64,000 bases of DNA from Azospirillum doebereinerae (GCF_003989665.1 NZ_RZIJ01000013.1:124001-188000), one strand, 5' to 3'. Shown: positions 16,582-26,223, numbered from the stretch's first letter. Program-made: numbers and translations. Notes: generated by a model not told the origin, from the sequence alone.

Positions 16582-18987
16582 ATGGCAACGCCAAGCAACC
16601 TTTCCTGCGCCATCCTGACCCCACCCGATGACAATGCCCGCCTGGACACGGCCCACCGGTTGCGCCGGGCGCTGGAGCCGCACGGTTTCGCCACGGCGGT
16701 TCTCTGCGATGCCGACTCGGTCCACGACGGTGGGTTCGATTTCGTGGTGGCGATGACGGCGCTCCAGCCGAAACTGTCGGCCTGCCCGTCCTACGCGCTG
16801 TTCGACCGGGCTGATTTCGCCGACGTGCCGGGAGCCGAGGCGATGGGGCGTCTTCTCAGCCATGACGCCTATTTGGTCACCGGTCCGGCGGAGGAGGCCT
16901 ATCTGGCGGACGTGCTGTTCGGCACCCGAAAGCGCGGCAGCCGGATCCTGCCCTGGCCGGTCCTTGCCGTTCCGGCCGCGCTTGCAGCCCGCCGGTCCGA
17001 AGTCCTTCTGGTGCCCTTCTCCGCGCCGCCGTCCCCTGAGCAGAGGGCATTTCTGCAGGCGCTTGCAGCGCGGCGGGCCGTGCGGGTGGTGGCGTTCGAA
17101 TCCGCCGCCGGGGCGGTGAGCGAGGCGCTGGACACGGCGGTCGAACCGGTTCCTGCCGACGGCCGCGCCTTGAGCGTCCTGGCGCAGGGGCATGCCGAGG
17201 CGCTGCTCCTGCTTTCCACCTTGGCCTCCTGCCGCCTTCCCTTCGCCTTGCTGCGCGCGACAATCGCCGAGGCGGGGTGCCGCCTGCTCGACGGAACGGT
17301 GGACGCGCCGGTCGCGGTGCTGCTGCGGAGAATCGAAGCGGAGGCGAAGGAGGTCGAGGAGCGGAAAGCGGACTCGGATTCCGCCGCACAAGCCCTTCGC
17401 GCGCTGCACGAGGCCACGCTCGAGGCCAAAGGCTATCGGCCCGGCCCCACGGCCGCCGGTCCCGAGCCTTCCGTCGCCTATCTGGTGCGGACCGGTGGGC
17501 GGTCGGCTTGGTACCTAAAGCGCGCCCTGACCAGCCTCGCCGCGCAGGGATACCCGGCTCTGCGCGTGGTCCTGGTCGTGTGGCAAGGATCGGAGGAATT
17601 GGACGGGGTTCTGGGGCAGCCTTGGCCGTTCCCCATCGTCGTCGTCCATGATACCGGCGCCAATCGGAGCCGGACCCTAGCGACCGGGTTGCGGGCCATC
17701 GCAGACAGCGACGCCGCCTATTTCGGGATCCTCGACGACGACGACGAGGTGCATCCCAACCATGTCCGCAGCTTGTTGGCCTGCCTGGAGCAGCGGAGGC
17801 GTCTGACGGTTCCGAGGGCCGAGGTTGCTTATGCCGGCTCTGTGGAGATCGTGGAGGATCAGAAGGCCGCGCCTTTGCCACGCCACCAAGTTCCCCTGCC
17901 TGTGCCAGCACGCCGGCTGCGTCCCGGAGCCTTCTTCTTTCCCAATCCTGCGCGCCTGTGGAGTCCTGCCGTCCATATGCCGCCCCATGCCTTCCTGGCC
18001 GCGACGCGCCTGATCGACGACGACATGCTGATGGACTGCCGGATGCCAGTGGGAGAGGACACGCACCTCCTGAACCTCCTGGCGGAGCGCAGCGACTTCG
18101 CGTTCTCCTGCGAGGTGACTGCGGTTTATCACTTCCACGGGGAGGGCCAATCGAGTTGGTGGGAGCGTCCGGTGGAGGACAGGGTCGCGGAGCGCCTCGG
18201 CCTGCGGGTTCTGGGCCGGGTTTCCGCGATGCGGGCGATGTATGGGGGCGTTCCCTTTCCATCCGTCGACCACCCGCTGGGAACCGGCGTTCCCGAAATC
18301 CTCTTCGTCCCGCCAGCCGAGGCGCGCCCCGCGACTGACGGTCCGGCGGTGTCGATGGGGGACGGCGTCGCCAACGGGGAAACGCTGGTCCTGAGCGTGG
18401 GCGGCTACCAAGCCCTGTGGTATTTCGACGGTCTTCCGGACGAGCGGCCGGCGAGCGTGCGGCTGCCCAATGGCTGTGGGCTTCGCGTCGATGCTGTCCC
18501 GGCGGTGCTACCAGGGCGGCGGAGCTGGCGCATCGCCCATCGCTTCCTGGTGGAGCGCGACCTGCGGCTTGCTCCCGGTGAACTGCGCCTGGAATGGCCG
18601 GGCGGTCCTTATCCCGCACCCTTGGGCCTGCGCGTGGAAGCGGTTGCGGAAGGCTGGCGCCTGCCCTGGAGCCGTTTCGCCGAGACGTCGGGCCGAATCT
18701 GGATTTTCGGTGCCGGCAGCGCGGGCCGGGCGGCCCTGGGACATCTGACTAGGCTTGGGCTTGCGAGCCGCATTGTCGGCTTCATCGATTCCCACTGTGG
18801 TGGCCACATCGACGGATTGCCGGTCCGTCCGCCGTCGGATCTCGAAGCTCCCTCCGCTCAAACTGATGTGATCCTGATTGCCAGCCAGCACTGGGAAGAG
18901 ATCAGGCGCCAGTTGGCCAAGGCGGGGCGGCGGGGCGTCTACAGCAGCCATCCGATCAATCCCGCATGCCTGTGGTTCCTGCCGTGA
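16582..18987 (+). CDS. Large GT2-type glycosyltransferase with C-terminal Rossmann domain
   Basis: About 801 residues from ATG 16582; an earlier open-frame start lies inside the upstream gene. The middle part holds a GT-A family 2 domain: YLVRTGGRSAWYLKRALTSLAAQGYP, then HDTGANRSRTLATGL and FGILDDDDEVHPNH with the DxD-type metal site. The last about 110 residues, beginning IWIFGAGSAGRAALGHL and including VGFIDSH and DVILIASQHWEEIRRQL, resemble the nucleotide-binding module often appended to glycan enzymes. It overlaps the next gene by 22 bp, implying tight coupling. Confidence 0.82.
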   Translation: MATPSNLSCAILTPPDDNARLDTAHRLRRALEPHGFATAVLCDADSVHDGGFDFVVAMTALQPKLSACPSYALFDRADFADVPGAEAMGRLLSHDAYLVTGPAEEAYLADVLFGTRKRGSRILPWPVLAVPAALAARRSEVLLVPFSAPPSPEQRAFLQALAARRAVRVVAFESAAGAVSEALDTAVEPVPADGRALSVLAQGHAEALLLLSTLASCRLPFALLRATIAEAGCRLLDGTVDAPVAVLLRRIEAEAKEVEERKADSDSAAQALRALHEATLEAKGYRPGPTAAGPEPSVAYLVRTGGRSAWYLKRALTSLAAQGYPALRVVLVVWQGSEELDGVLGQPWPFPIVVVHDTGANRSRTLATGLRAIADSDAAYFGILDDDDEVHPNHVRSLLACLEQRRRLTVPRAEVAYAGSVEIVEDQKAAPLPRHQVPLPVPARRLRPGAFFFPNPARLWSPAVHMPPHAFLAATRLIDDDMLMDCRMPVGEDTHLLNLLAERSDFAFSCEVTAVYHFHGEGQSSWWERPVEDRVAERLGLRVLGRVSAMRAMYGGVPFPSVDHPLGTGVPEILFVPPAEARPATDGPAVSMGDGVANGETLVLSVGGYQALWYFDGLPDERPASVRLPNGCGLRVDAVPAVLPGRRSWRIAHRFLVERDLRLAPGELRLEWPGGPYPAPLGLRVEAVAEGWRLPWSRFAETSGRIWIFGAGSAGRAALGHLTRLGLASRIVGFIDSHCGGHIDGLPVRPPSDLEAPSAQTDVILIASQHWEEIRRQLAKAGRRGVYSSHPINPACLWFLP

Positions 18988-20219
18988 GCCCGCCATCCGC
19001 AAGACTGCCACGCTGTGTCCACATCGTCGATCCGATGATGATCAACAGTGTCGGCCATCACCATCACATGGTCGTGGATTTGCGGGCGGAACTGGCGGGG
19101 CGCGGGTGGGACGCGAAACTGTATGCTTCGCGGGATTGCGATCCCACCATCCGGGCGATGGCGGCGGCGGCCTGTTTCGATCATCTTCCGCGGATCCGAA
19201 TCTATCCGATGCCCGAAGCCGACATCGGCGCGGTCAATTACCGGTTCCAGCAGAGTTTGGAGAGCATCACCCCGCGGATCGAGCCCGGCGACACTGTGTT
19301 CGTCACCCTGGCCGGCCATCGGAACCTGTTCGGCATCCTCGGATGGTTGGAGGCGATGGAACCGGAGCGCCGGCCGCGGGTCGCGTTGATGCTGGCGGCG
19401 GCGGAATGCTTCGTTGACTTCAAAGACACGGTGCACAATCGCAACAGCCGGATCTTTCAAACCGTCTGCCGGGCCATCGCCGGCCTTTTCATCGGAACGG
19501 GGATGCCGGCGCCGCTGTTCTTCACGCCGTCGGCTTTCTACACGGACCATTTGGCCAGTCTTTTCGGTCCGGACGTTGCGATCGGCTCCTTTCCCTATTC
19601 CTTCCAGCGCTCGACCGGCGTCGTGGCGGCGCTCGCCGTTCCGCCGCGGGTCGGGCTGTTCGGCAACACCGGTTGGGTGCAGAAAGGGCTGGAGCGTTTT
19701 CTGGAGGCGGCGCAAATCCTTCTCGCGGAGAGGGAGGGTGTCCGGTTCTTCACCCAGATTGACTTTTCACTTGAACCCGCCGCAGCTTCCGCCTCGGCCG
19801 GTGGGCGGCTCGCCGGTTATCGGGATGTTCTCGACCATTCCGCCGTAACCGTCTCATCCGGTCCGCTGGAGCCGGCGGATTACGATGCGCAGCTCAGTCG
19901 TTGTGCCCTGGCCGTTCTGCCCTACGGGCCGTCGTACCGGAGAATGCACTCGGGGATTCTGTTCGAGGCGTTGCACCGCGGAAGGCCGGTGGTGCTGCCG
20001 GCGCATTCCCAGGTCGCTTGCGACGCCGCGGCTTTGGGGATTGCCATGCCGGTCTTCACGGAATGGTCGGGAGCCGGAGTGGCGGCCGCCATACGGGATG
20101 GGCTGGACCACTACCCCCTCTATGAGGCTGAGGCACGTAGGGCATCGAACCTTGTGGACCGGCTCCCTTCAGGTGGCGAGCGGCTGGCGGCTCTGTTGAC
20201 AGGCACGGAGGGGTTATGA
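18966..20219 (+). CDS. Glycosyltransferase, GT4-like
   Basis: Protein of 417 residues with a GT-B look: VGLFGNTGWVQKGLERFLEAAQILL, then a typical C-terminal segment CALAVLPYGPSYRRMHSGILFEALHRGRPVVLPAHSQVACDAAALG. The start VHIVDPMMINSVGHHHHMVVDLRAELAGRGWD has a His-rich loop near the presumed acceptor face. The donor and acceptor are unknown. The ATG lies inside the end of the GT2 gene. Confidence 0.75.
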   Translation: MPVVPAVSPPSARLPRCVHIVDPMMINSVGHHHHMVVDLRAELAGRGWDAKLYASRDCDPTIRAMAAAACFDHLPRIRIYPMPEADIGAVNYRFQQSLESITPRIEPGDTVFVTLAGHRNLFGILGWLEAMEPERRPRVALMLAAAECFVDFKDTVHNRNSRIFQTVCRAIAGLFIGTGMPAPLFFTPSAFYTDHLASLFGPDVAIGSFPYSFQRSTGVVAALAVPPRVGLFGNTGWVQKGLERFLEAAQILLAEREGVRFFTQIDFSLEPAAASASAGGRLAGYRDVLDHSAVTVSSGPLEPADYDAQLSRCALAVLPYGPSYRRMHSGILFEALHRGRPVVLPAHSQVACDAAALGIAMPVFTEWSGAGVAAAIRDGLDHYPLYEAEARRASNLVDRLPSGGERLAALLTGTEGL

Positions 20220-20313
20220 CAACTCTCTCTTGTTGCTGAAAGTTTGTTCCGACTCCCGCCTCGCCTGAAAGAGGGTATTTCCACCGCGCGAAGGGCAGGT
20301 TCGAAGGGAAAGA

Positions 20314-20433
20314 ATGGCTAAGCTTCGCTTCTTGCAGGTCGTTGAACGTCGTCCTGCTTATTCGCGCCAATTCAATACGGCTCGCCCGAATTTCCTGGAT
20401 GTGCGCCTGTTTTCCGTGTTGCAACGCGGGTGA
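20314..20433 (+). pseudogene. 39-codon 5' stub of a CgeB-like gene
   Basis: ATG to TGA encodes only 39 residues beginning MAKLRFLQVVERRPAYSRQF. This matches the start of the CgeB-like protein at 8551 (SRLRFLQIDRLYPAYLRQF), and the similarity extends through the next dozen codons before ending at a TGA. It has a plausible ribosome-binding site (GAAGGGAAAGA). Its TGA overlaps the GTG start of the next gene, so it may still act as a leader peptide that couples translation, even though the protein itself is a stub. Confidence 0.65.
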
Positions 20434-21962
20434 GCATGCTTTCTCTCTTCTCCACCCCCAAGCCTTTTCATGGGCATATCGGGCTGATCCAGCGGAACGC
20501 CGTTGCGAGCTGGGCGCGGCTGTCCCCCGGTGTCGAGGCCATGCTCGTGGGAGACGATCCCGGGGTAGCCGATGCGGCGCGAATGTTCGGACTGCTCCAC
20601 TTGGGCAGCGTGGCGTGCTCGGCGTGGGGAACGCCCTTGGTTTCGGACATCTTCGCCAAGGCGGAGGATGCAAGCCGGTCCGCGCTGATGGCTTACGTCA
20701 ACGCCGACATCGTGCTGTCGCAAGCGTTCACGCGGTCGGTGGAGAGTCTGGCCGGATTGCCTCAGCCCTGGATCGCCGTCGGCCGCCGTTGGGACGTGGA
20801 TATCACCGAGCCACTCGACTTCACGAACGGCTGGGAAGAGCAGCTGCGGATCCTGGCGCGCAGCCGGGGGCGCCTGCACGAGGCGACCGGCATCGATTAC
20901 GTCGTTTATCCAAAGGGGCTTTACCGCGGCATCATGCCTCCCTTCGCCATCGGCCGGGTGGCTTGGGACAATTGGATTCTCTTCTTTGCCCGGACGATGG
21001 GCGCGATGGTCATCGACATGACCGACGCGGTCGATTGCTGGCACCAGAACCACGATTACGCTCACATTCCCCTGGCGCCTGGGGAAACCGATCCTCACGC
21101 CACGGACGAGCAGAACGTTGGCCGCATGCTGAGCTTCGTTGATCGTATGGCGTTCACAATTGACGATGCCACCCATGTTCTTCTGCCGGACGGCGGCTTG
21201 GTCGAGGCTCGTTCGCTCGGACGGAACCCGCGCGATCCGGGAACGGTGTGTCTTCCCCATGGAGCGCTTTGGCTTCCCATGCCGGGCGAGGTTGGAACCG
21301 GTGTGTGCGATAACACCTACGAACCCGGTGTGACGCGGTTCCTGGCCCGCTGCCTGCAGCCCGGCATGACGGTTCTAGACGTTGGCGCGCATCATGGTTG
21401 CCATGCCTTGGCCGCGGCTCGGGCGGTGGGACCGCAAGGGCATGTCGTCGCCTTCGAGCCAAGCCCTCGCGAGCTTTTGGTGCTGCGCATGCACCGTGCC
21501 CTGAACCGCCTGGACAATCTTGAGATCGAGGCTCTGGCAATCGGCGGCCATGAAGCAACCATGATGCTCCACATCAACCGGACGCTGGAGAATGGCCGGA
21601 ACGCCTTGACCCCGCCTGCCGGGGCTGCACGCCTCCGTCCTTGGCCGGTGTCCGTCACCACACTGGACGCTTGGTGGCAGACCCACGGCCACAACCCCAT
21701 TGATCTGATCAAGATCGATGTCCAAGGCGACGAAGCCTCGGTCCTTGCCGGCGCGCGCAAACTGTTGCGTGCCCGGAAGCCTGTCCTGATTTTCGACGGA
21801 GCGGCCCCTCGCGCAAGTGTGGCCGTTGGTCTGGAGGAAGAGGGTTTCACCCTAAAAAATCTTCAGTCAGATGGTTCCACCACGCCGTTCGAGACAAACT
21901 CCAATGCACCATTCCTGGCCATTTCTAGGGGAAATCTTTTGGCTGCTCAATATTGTTATTAA
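20430..21962 (+). CDS. Glycosyltransferase-like / FkbM methyltransferase fusion
   Basis: Protein of 510 residues. Residues about 1-260 resemble a GT-A-like module (LFSTPKPFHGHIGLIQRNAV, then AYVNADIVLS, where an N-x-D could bind metal, and DYVVYPKGLYRGIMPPFAIGRVAWDNW). Residues about 290-500 are an FkbM methyltransferase: GMTVLDVGAHHGCHALAAARAVG, VVAFEPSPREL, and IDLIKIDVQGDEASVLAGARKLL. The fusion could add and then methylate a terminal sugar (inference). GTG 20430 overlaps the upstream stub stop; ATG 20436 is an alternative start. It is the last gene of the first glycosylation run. Confidence 0.8.
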   Translation: MSMLSLFSTPKPFHGHIGLIQRNAVASWARLSPGVEAMLVGDDPGVADAARMFGLLHLGSVACSAWGTPLVSDIFAKAEDASRSALMAYVNADIVLSQAFTRSVESLAGLPQPWIAVGRRWDVDITEPLDFTNGWEEQLRILARSRGRLHEATGIDYVVYPKGLYRGIMPPFAIGRVAWDNWILFFARTMGAMVIDMTDAVDCWHQNHDYAHIPLAPGETDPHATDEQNVGRMLSFVDRMAFTIDDATHVLLPDGGLVEARSLGRNPRDPGTVCLPHGALWLPMPGEVGTGVCDNTYEPGVTRFLARCLQPGMTVLDVGAHHGCHALAAARAVGPQGHVVAFEPSPRELLVLRMHRALNRLDNLEIEALAIGGHEATMMLHINRTLENGRNALTPPAGAARLRPWPVSVTTLDAWWQTHGHNPIDLIKIDVQGDEASVLAGARKLLRARKPVLIFDGAAPRASVAVGLEEEGFTLKNLQSDGSTTPFETNSNAPFLAISRGNLLAAQYCY

Positions 21963-22074
21963 ATTATATCGATTTAGTATTTATATGAAATTTAATATTC
22001 ATAATTACTTTAATAATCGGAATAAATTTTTTATGTTTACTTCATGGTTTCTCTGATTGGTGAGCAAGGAAAAT
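21963..22074. other. AT-rich convergent spacer
   Basis: Strongly AT-rich 112 bp between the end of the glycosylation run and the end of the convergent oxyR gene. It probably serves transcript ends from both sides, but no clean hairpin with a T-run was identified. Confidence 0.4.
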
Positions 22075-22980
22075 TTATTCTTCCATCGTTTCCCTCAAGG
22101 TTGCCGCCAAGCGCCGGAACGTCTCCTTCCGCCCCGAACTCCGCCGCCACGCCAGGGCGATGCGGCGGCCGGGACTGCCCTCATCCAGCGGGCGCGCCAC
22201 GAGGTCCAGCCCGCGCAGGATGCCCGAATCCACCGCCATCTGCGGCAGCAGCGTCACCCCCAGCCCGTTGGCCGCCATCTGCACCAGCGTGTGCAGGCTG
22301 GTGCCCTGGAAGGTGGTGTTGCGCGGCGCGCTCTCCAGCGCACAGGCAGCGAGCGCGTGGTCGCGCAGGCAGTGCCCGTCCTCCAGCAGCAGCATGTCTT
22401 CCCGCGCCACCTCGGCCGGGCGGGCCGTTTCCCCGCTGCTCAGCCGGTGGCCGGGTGGGCAGACGAAGGAGAAGCGGTCCTCGGCGAGGTCTACCGTCTC
22501 CACGTCGCCGCCCACCGGGTAGGGCAAGGCCAGCAGGGCGGCATCCAGTTCCCCGGCGTTGAGCTGGGCCAGCAAGCGGGCGGTCTGGTCCTCGCGCAGG
22601 TACAGCTTCAGGTCGGGAAAGGCGGCGCGCAGATCCGGCATCACGCGGGGGATCATGAACGGCCCGATGGTCGGGATCACCCCCAGGTGCAGCGGCCCCG
22701 CCATCGGGTCGGCGGCCGAGCGGGTGATGTCCACCAGATCCTCCGCTCCCTTCAGCAGGACACGCGCGCGGTCGGCGATCTCGCGGCCGAGCGTGGTCGG
22801 CATCACCGAGCGCCGGGTGCGTTCGAGCAACGGCGTGCCCAGCAGTTCCTCCAACTCCTGGATGCCGGCGCTCAGCGTGGACTGGCTGACGAGGCAAGCC
22901 TCCGCCGCTTGGCCGAAATGGCAGCGGTCGACGACGGCGACGAGGTAGCGGAGCTGGCGCAGGGTGGGCAACGGGGTCAT
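22075..22980 (-). CDS. oxyR: Hydrogen peroxide-sensing LysR regulator OxyR
   Basis: LysR-type regulator of 301 residues. An N-terminal winged HTH ([42 protein letters not shown]) is followed by a substrate-binding-like domain. The redox switch is intact: C204 and C213 in [15 protein letters not shown], with the nine-residue spacing of E. coli C199/C208. When peroxide forms the disulfide, OxyR activates peroxidase genes. It is divergent from ahpC-ahpF, the classical arrangement, so it probably controls that operon and itself from the shared spacer. Confidence 0.95.
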   Translation of the reverse strand: MTPLPTLRQLRYLVAVVDRCHFGQAAEACLVSQSTLSAGIQELEELLGTPLLERTRRSVMPTTLGREIADRARVLLKGAEDLVDITRSAADPMAGPLHLGVIPTIGPFMIPRVMPDLRAAFPDLKLYLREDQTARLLAQLNAGELDAALLALPYPVGGDVETVDLAEDRFSFVCPPGHRLSSGETARPAEVAREDMLLLEDGHCLRDHALAACALESAPRNTTFQGTSLHTLVQMAANGLGVTLLPQMAVDSGILRGLDLVARPLDEGSPGRRIALAWRRSSGRKETFRRLAATLRETMEE

Positions 22981-23199
22981 GCCGGTATAATTGATCGTTT
23001 TTTCCGATCACTGCAATCGGTATTTTGTGTTTCTCTTGATTACAGATTTCCCCTATTCCTCCAACGGTCAACGAACCAAGGGGATGTCGCGCCGGTCCAA
23101 GGAACCTCGTCATGCCGCCCGAAGCGCCCGCAGGGGCGCCGCCGCGGCCGCGATGCCAAGCTGGCGCGTCTTTCATTCATTGCTCTTCCGGAGAACACT
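22981..23199. promoter_or_regulatory. oxyR-ahpC divergent control region
   Basis: The 219 bp between the divergent oxyR and ahpC genes should carry both promoters. Near the oxyR start an imperfect dyad is visible (ATTGATCG ... CGATCACTGCAAT, about 22985-23015), a LysR-type binding-site candidate. The following TATTTTGTGTTTCTCTTGATTACAG is AT-rich. OxyR binding here is inferred from gene order. Confidence 0.5.
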
Positions 23200-23763
23200 A
23201 TGTCCTTGATCAACACCGAAATTAAGCCGTTCAAGGCGACCGCCTTCAAGAACGGCAAGTTCATCGACGTGTCCGATGCCGATCTGAAGGGCAAGTGGTC
23301 GGTCGTCTTCTTCTACCCCGCCGACTTCACCTTCGTCTGCCCGACGGAGCTCGAGGATCTGGCGAACAACTACGCCGAGTTCCAGAAGCTCGGCGTCGAG
23401 ATCTACAGCGTGTCGACCGACACCCACTTCTCGCACAAGGCTTGGCACGACACCTCGCCGGCGATCGGGAAGATCGAGTACACGATGGTCGGCGACCCGA
23501 CCGGCAAGATCACCCGCAACTTCGAGGTCATGATCGAAGATGTCGGCCTCGCCGACCGCGGCACCTTCGTGGTCGACCCGGCTGGCAAGATCCAGATCGT
23601 CGAGATTACCGCCGGCGGCATCGGCCGTGACGCCCTGGAACTGCTGCGCAAGGTCAAGGCCGCCCAGTACGTCGCCGCCCACCCGGGCGAGGTCTGCCCG
23701 GCCAAGTGGCAGGAAGGCGAGAAGACCCTCGCCCCGTCGCTCGACCTGGTCGGCAAGATCTAA
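23200..23763 (+). CDS. ahpC: Alkyl hydroperoxide reductase, peroxiredoxin subunit
   Basis: Typical 2-Cys peroxiredoxin of 187 residues, the normal AhpC length. Peroxidatic C47 lies in FTFVCPTE and resolving C166 in GEVCPAKW. It reduces H2O2 and organic peroxides in the cytoplasm and is re-reduced by AhpF, encoded next. The start is the ATG giving [11 protein letters not shown]; a long upstream open frame through the promoter is not coding. Its codon use is strongly high-GC and regular, as expected of a highly expressed housekeeping gene, unlike the neighbouring glycan genes. Confidence 0.97.
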   Translation: MSLINTEIKPFKATAFKNGKFIDVSDADLKGKWSVVFFYPADFTFVCPTELEDLANNYAEFQKLGVEIYSVSTDTHFSHKAWHDTSPAIGKIEYTMVGDPTGKITRNFEVMIEDVGLADRGTFVVDPAGKIQIVEITAGGIGRDALELLRKVKAAQYVAAHPGEVCPAKWQEGEKTLAPSLDLVGKI

Positions 23764-23825
23764 GGTCTTTGACCGGCGGACGGTCCCGCATCCGGCGTTT
23801 TCCGGATCCGGGGCCGCCCGCCTCC

Positions 23826-23864
23826 CCTCTCCTCTCCTCTCCTCTCCTCTCCTCTCCTCTCCTC
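23826..23864. repeat. CCTCT pentanucleotide tract (about 7.8 copies)
   Basis: Seven perfect CCTCT units plus CCTC lie in the 179-bp gap between ahpC and ahpF. A pure pyrimidine tract of 5-bp units is prone to slippage. It could alter spacing or RNA structure between the genes, but it is not inside a coding frame. Confidence 0.9.
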
Positions 23865-23942
23865 AACCCCCTGCCCCGCCCGGACCAACGCCGACGTGCG
23901 CACCGGTTCGCTCCGAAAACAACAAGCTCGGGAACCATTGCC

Positions 23943-25532
23943 ATGCTGGATGCCACCCTCAAGACCCAGTTGAAGGGCTATCTTGAGCGAATCACGCAGC
24001 CCGTCGAACTGGTTGCGTCCCTCGACGACACCCCCAAGTCCCAGGAGATGCTGGGCCTGCTGGAAGACATCGCGTCCCTCTCGGACAAGATCACGTTGCT
24101 GCGCGGCGACGACGCGCGCACGCCGTCCTTCGCGATCCAGCGCGCCGGCACCGACATCGCCGTGCGCTTCGCCGGCCTGCCGATGGGCCACGAATTCAAC
24201 TCGCTCGTCCTGGCCCTGCTCCAGGTCGGCGGCCACCCCTCCAAGGAGGCGGCGGACCTGATCGCCCGGATCAAGGATCTGGACGGCGACTTTCGCTTCG
24301 AGACCTACTTCTCGCTGTCCTGCCAGAACTGCCCCGACGTGGTGCAGGCGCTGAACCTGATGAGCGCGCTCAATCCCCGGATCAAGCACGTCGCCATCGA
24401 CGGCGCCCTGTTCCAGGCGGAGGTCGAGGCGCGCCAAGTGATGGCGGTGCCCAGCGTCTACCTGAACGGCGAGCCCTTCGCCCAGGGCCGCATGGGTCTG
24501 GAGCAGATCGTCGCCAAGCTCGACACCGGCGCCGCCGCGCGCGCCGCCGAGGCGATCAAGACCAAGGCCCCCTTCGAGGTGCTGGTGATCGGCGGTGGCC
24601 CAGCCGGCGCCGCGGCGGCGATCTACGCCGCGCGCAAGGGCATCCGCACCGGCGTCGCGGCGGAGCGTTTCGGCGGCCAGGTGCTCGACACCATGGCCAT
24701 CGAGAACTTCATCTCGGTGTCGCACACCGAGGGGCCGAAGCTGGCGGCCGCGCTGGAGCAGCACGTCAAGGACTACGACGTCGACATCATGAACCTCCAA
24801 CTGGCCGAAGCGCTGGTGCCGGCCCCGGTGCCGGGCGGTCTGATCGAGGTGAAGCTGGCCAACGGCGCCACGCTGAAGTCGCGGACGGTGATCCTGTCCA
24901 CCGGCGCCCGCTGGCGCTCGATGAACGTGCCGGGCGAGGCCGAGTACCGCAACAAGGGCGTGGCCTACTGCCCGCACTGCGACGGCCCGCTGTTCAAGGG
25001 CAAGCGCGTGGCGGTGATCGGCGGCGGCAACTCCGGCGTCGAGGCGGCGATCGACCTCGCGGGGCTGGTGGCGCACGTCACCCTGATCGAGTTCGACAGC
25101 CAGTTGCGCGCCGACGCGGTCCTCCAGCGCAAGCTGCACAGCCTGCCCAACGTGACGGTCATCACGTCCGGCCAAACCACCGAGGTGCACGGCGACGGCG
25201 CCAAGGTGACCGGCCTGTCCTACAAGGACCGCGTCGGGGGCGAGCTGCGCCAGGTCGATCTGGAGGGCATCTTCGTGCAGATCGGGCTGGTGCCGAACAC
25301 CGAATGGCTGAAAGGCACGGTGGCGCTGTCGCCGCGCGGCGAGATCGAGGTTGACGCGCGCGGCCAGACCTCGCTGCCGGGCGTCTTCGCCGCCGGCGAC
25401 GTGACCACGGTGCCCTACAAGCAGATCGTCATCGCCATGGGCGAGGGCTCGAAGGCCGCGCTGTCCGCCTTCGATCACCTCATCCGCACGGTGCCGGCCG
25501 AAGAGGCCGAACTGACCGTCGCGGCGGAGTGA
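23943..25532 (+). CDS. ahpF: Alkyl hydroperoxide reductase subunit F
   Basis: Flavoprotein disulfide reductase of 529 residues. The N-terminal tandem thioredoxin-fold domain has its CQNC active site ([15 protein letters not shown]), followed by an FAD-binding [15 protein letters not shown] motif. The thioredoxin-reductase-like catalytic CPHC is in [13 protein letters not shown], an NADH-binding [14 protein letters not shown] motif follows, and the FAD tail is [16 protein letters not shown]. It passes electrons from NADH through FAD to AhpC. The length and domain order are normal. A terminator follows directly. Confidence 0.97.
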   Translation: MLDATLKTQLKGYLERITQPVELVASLDDTPKSQEMLGLLEDIASLSDKITLLRGDDARTPSFAIQRAGTDIAVRFAGLPMGHEFNSLVLALLQVGGHPSKEAADLIARIKDLDGDFRFETYFSLSCQNCPDVVQALNLMSALNPRIKHVAIDGALFQAEVEARQVMAVPSVYLNGEPFAQGRMGLEQIVAKLDTGAAARAAEAIKTKAPFEVLVIGGGPAGAAAAIYAARKGIRTGVAAERFGGQVLDTMAIENFISVSHTEGPKLAAALEQHVKDYDVDIMNLQLAEALVPAPVPGGLIEVKLANGATLKSRTVILSTGARWRSMNVPGEAEYRNKGVAYCPHCDGPLFKGKRVAVIGGGNSGVEAAIDLAGLVAHVTLIEFDSQLRADAVLQRKLHSLPNVTVITSGQTTEVHGDGAKVTGLSYKDRVGGELRQVDLEGIFVQIGLVPNTEWLKGTVALSPRGEIEVDARGQTSLPGVFAAGDVTTVPYKQIVIAMGEGSKAALSAFDHLIRTVPAEEAELTVAAE

Positions 25533-25547
25533 CGACGCGCTGAACGC

Positions 25548-25583
25548 AACGCCCCGGACCGCGGCATCGTGGTCCGGGGCGTT
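25548..25583 (+). terminator. Rho-independent-type terminator after ahpF
   Basis: AACGCCCCGGACC (25548-25560) and its exact reverse complement GGTCCGGGGCGTT (25571-25583) form a 13-bp GC-rich stem with a 10-nt loop. It is followed by CGTGTTTCCG, a weak T-tract. It lies 15 bp after the ahpF stop. Confidence 0.75.
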
Positions 25584-25640
25584 CGTGTTTCCGTCCTGAC
25601 CCGCGCAGCGGACCGGCCGATGGGTTGCCCGCAAAGCCGC

Positions 25641-25866
25641 TTACGGCCGGCCGTCGCCGGTCCGGAGGGCCTGTGGAGCTTTCGCATCGCCGAGCAGGCC
25701 TTCGTCCCGTGCCCGGTCCAGCAGCGCCTTGACGCTCGACGGCGCCCAGGTTTTGGCACCGGTCGCGGTGAGTACGCCCTGGCGCTCCAATTGCCGTCCG
25801 ATGCGTGCCAGGGTGAGCTTCTTCCCATCCCCGGCGGCGTTGTGGATGGTGGCGACCAGTTCCACC
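25641..25866 (-). pseudogene. 3' half of a small gene cut by an IS element
   Basis: The open frame reads (L)VELVATIHNAAGDGKK, then LTLARIGRQLERQGVLTATGAKTWAPSSVKALLDRA, and stops normally. The second part has a helix-turn-helix look similar to the tails of DNA-binding or recombinase-like proteins. It starts exactly at the IS boundary and lacks its own good start codon, so it is probably the C-terminal part of the gene whose first 33 codons lie at 27172-27271. The function is unknown. Confidence 0.5.
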
Positions 25867-25929
25867 AGAGGTGGCCGCAGAAAACTGGACAGTGGTTTAA
25901 GCTATTCCCGTCGATGAGAAGGACGGGGT

Positions 25930-26223
25930 TTGATGGGGAAGGTTACGCGCAAGCGTTACCGCGCTGATTTCAAGGCGAAAGTCGCTTTTGAGGCGCTCAA
26001 GGGGGATCAGACCCTGGCGGAATTGGCTGCCAAACACAGCATTCACCAAACGATGATCGCGACCTGGAAGCACCAGGCGATCGAGGGGATGGCGGCGACG
26101 TTTTCCGGCAAGGGGGAAGCGGCGAGCCCTGGGGTCAACGAGGCCGCCCTCGAGAAGCTGCACGCCAAGATCGGCCAGTTGGTGGTCGAACGGGATTTTT
26201 TGGTCAGGGCCTCCGGTCGATGA
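25930..26223 (+). CDS. IS3-family transposase OrfA
   Basis: Protein of 97 residues (ATG at 25930 or 25933). The HTH region KRYRADFKAKVAFEALKGDQTLAELAAKHSIHQTMIATWKHQAIEG is followed by a leucine-zipper-like helix (LEKLHAKIGQLVVERDFL). In IS3 elements OrfA binds the ends and is joined to OrfB by -1 frameshifting to make the active transposase. The slippery site lies near its 3' end and the stop overlaps the OrfB ATG. Confidence 0.9.
   Translation: MMGKVTRKRYRADFKAKVAFEALKGDQTLAELAAKHSIHQTMIATWKHQAIEGMAATFSGKGEAASPGVNEAALEKLHAKIGQLVVERDFLVRASGR
26196..26202 (+). promoter_or_regulatory. Programmed -1 frameshift site T TTT TTG
   Basis: In the orfA frame the codons GAT-TTT-TTG place the heptamer T-TTT-TTG in the X-XXY-YYZ register. 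A -1 slip here opens directly into the orfB frame and fuses OrfA to OrfB without a stop. This is the usual way IS3 elements make full transposase; use of this site is inferred. Confidence 0.65.

Noticed and set aside
22057-23199. Upstream extension of the ahpC frame across oxyR
   Set aside because: AhpC homology begins exactly at the ATG 23200 and the extension is antisense to oxyR.
23826-23864. Tandem CCTCT tract considered as a CRISPR-like array
   Set aside because: Units are five bases with no spacers; simple microsatellite. No CRISPR array or cas gene was seen anywhere in the window.
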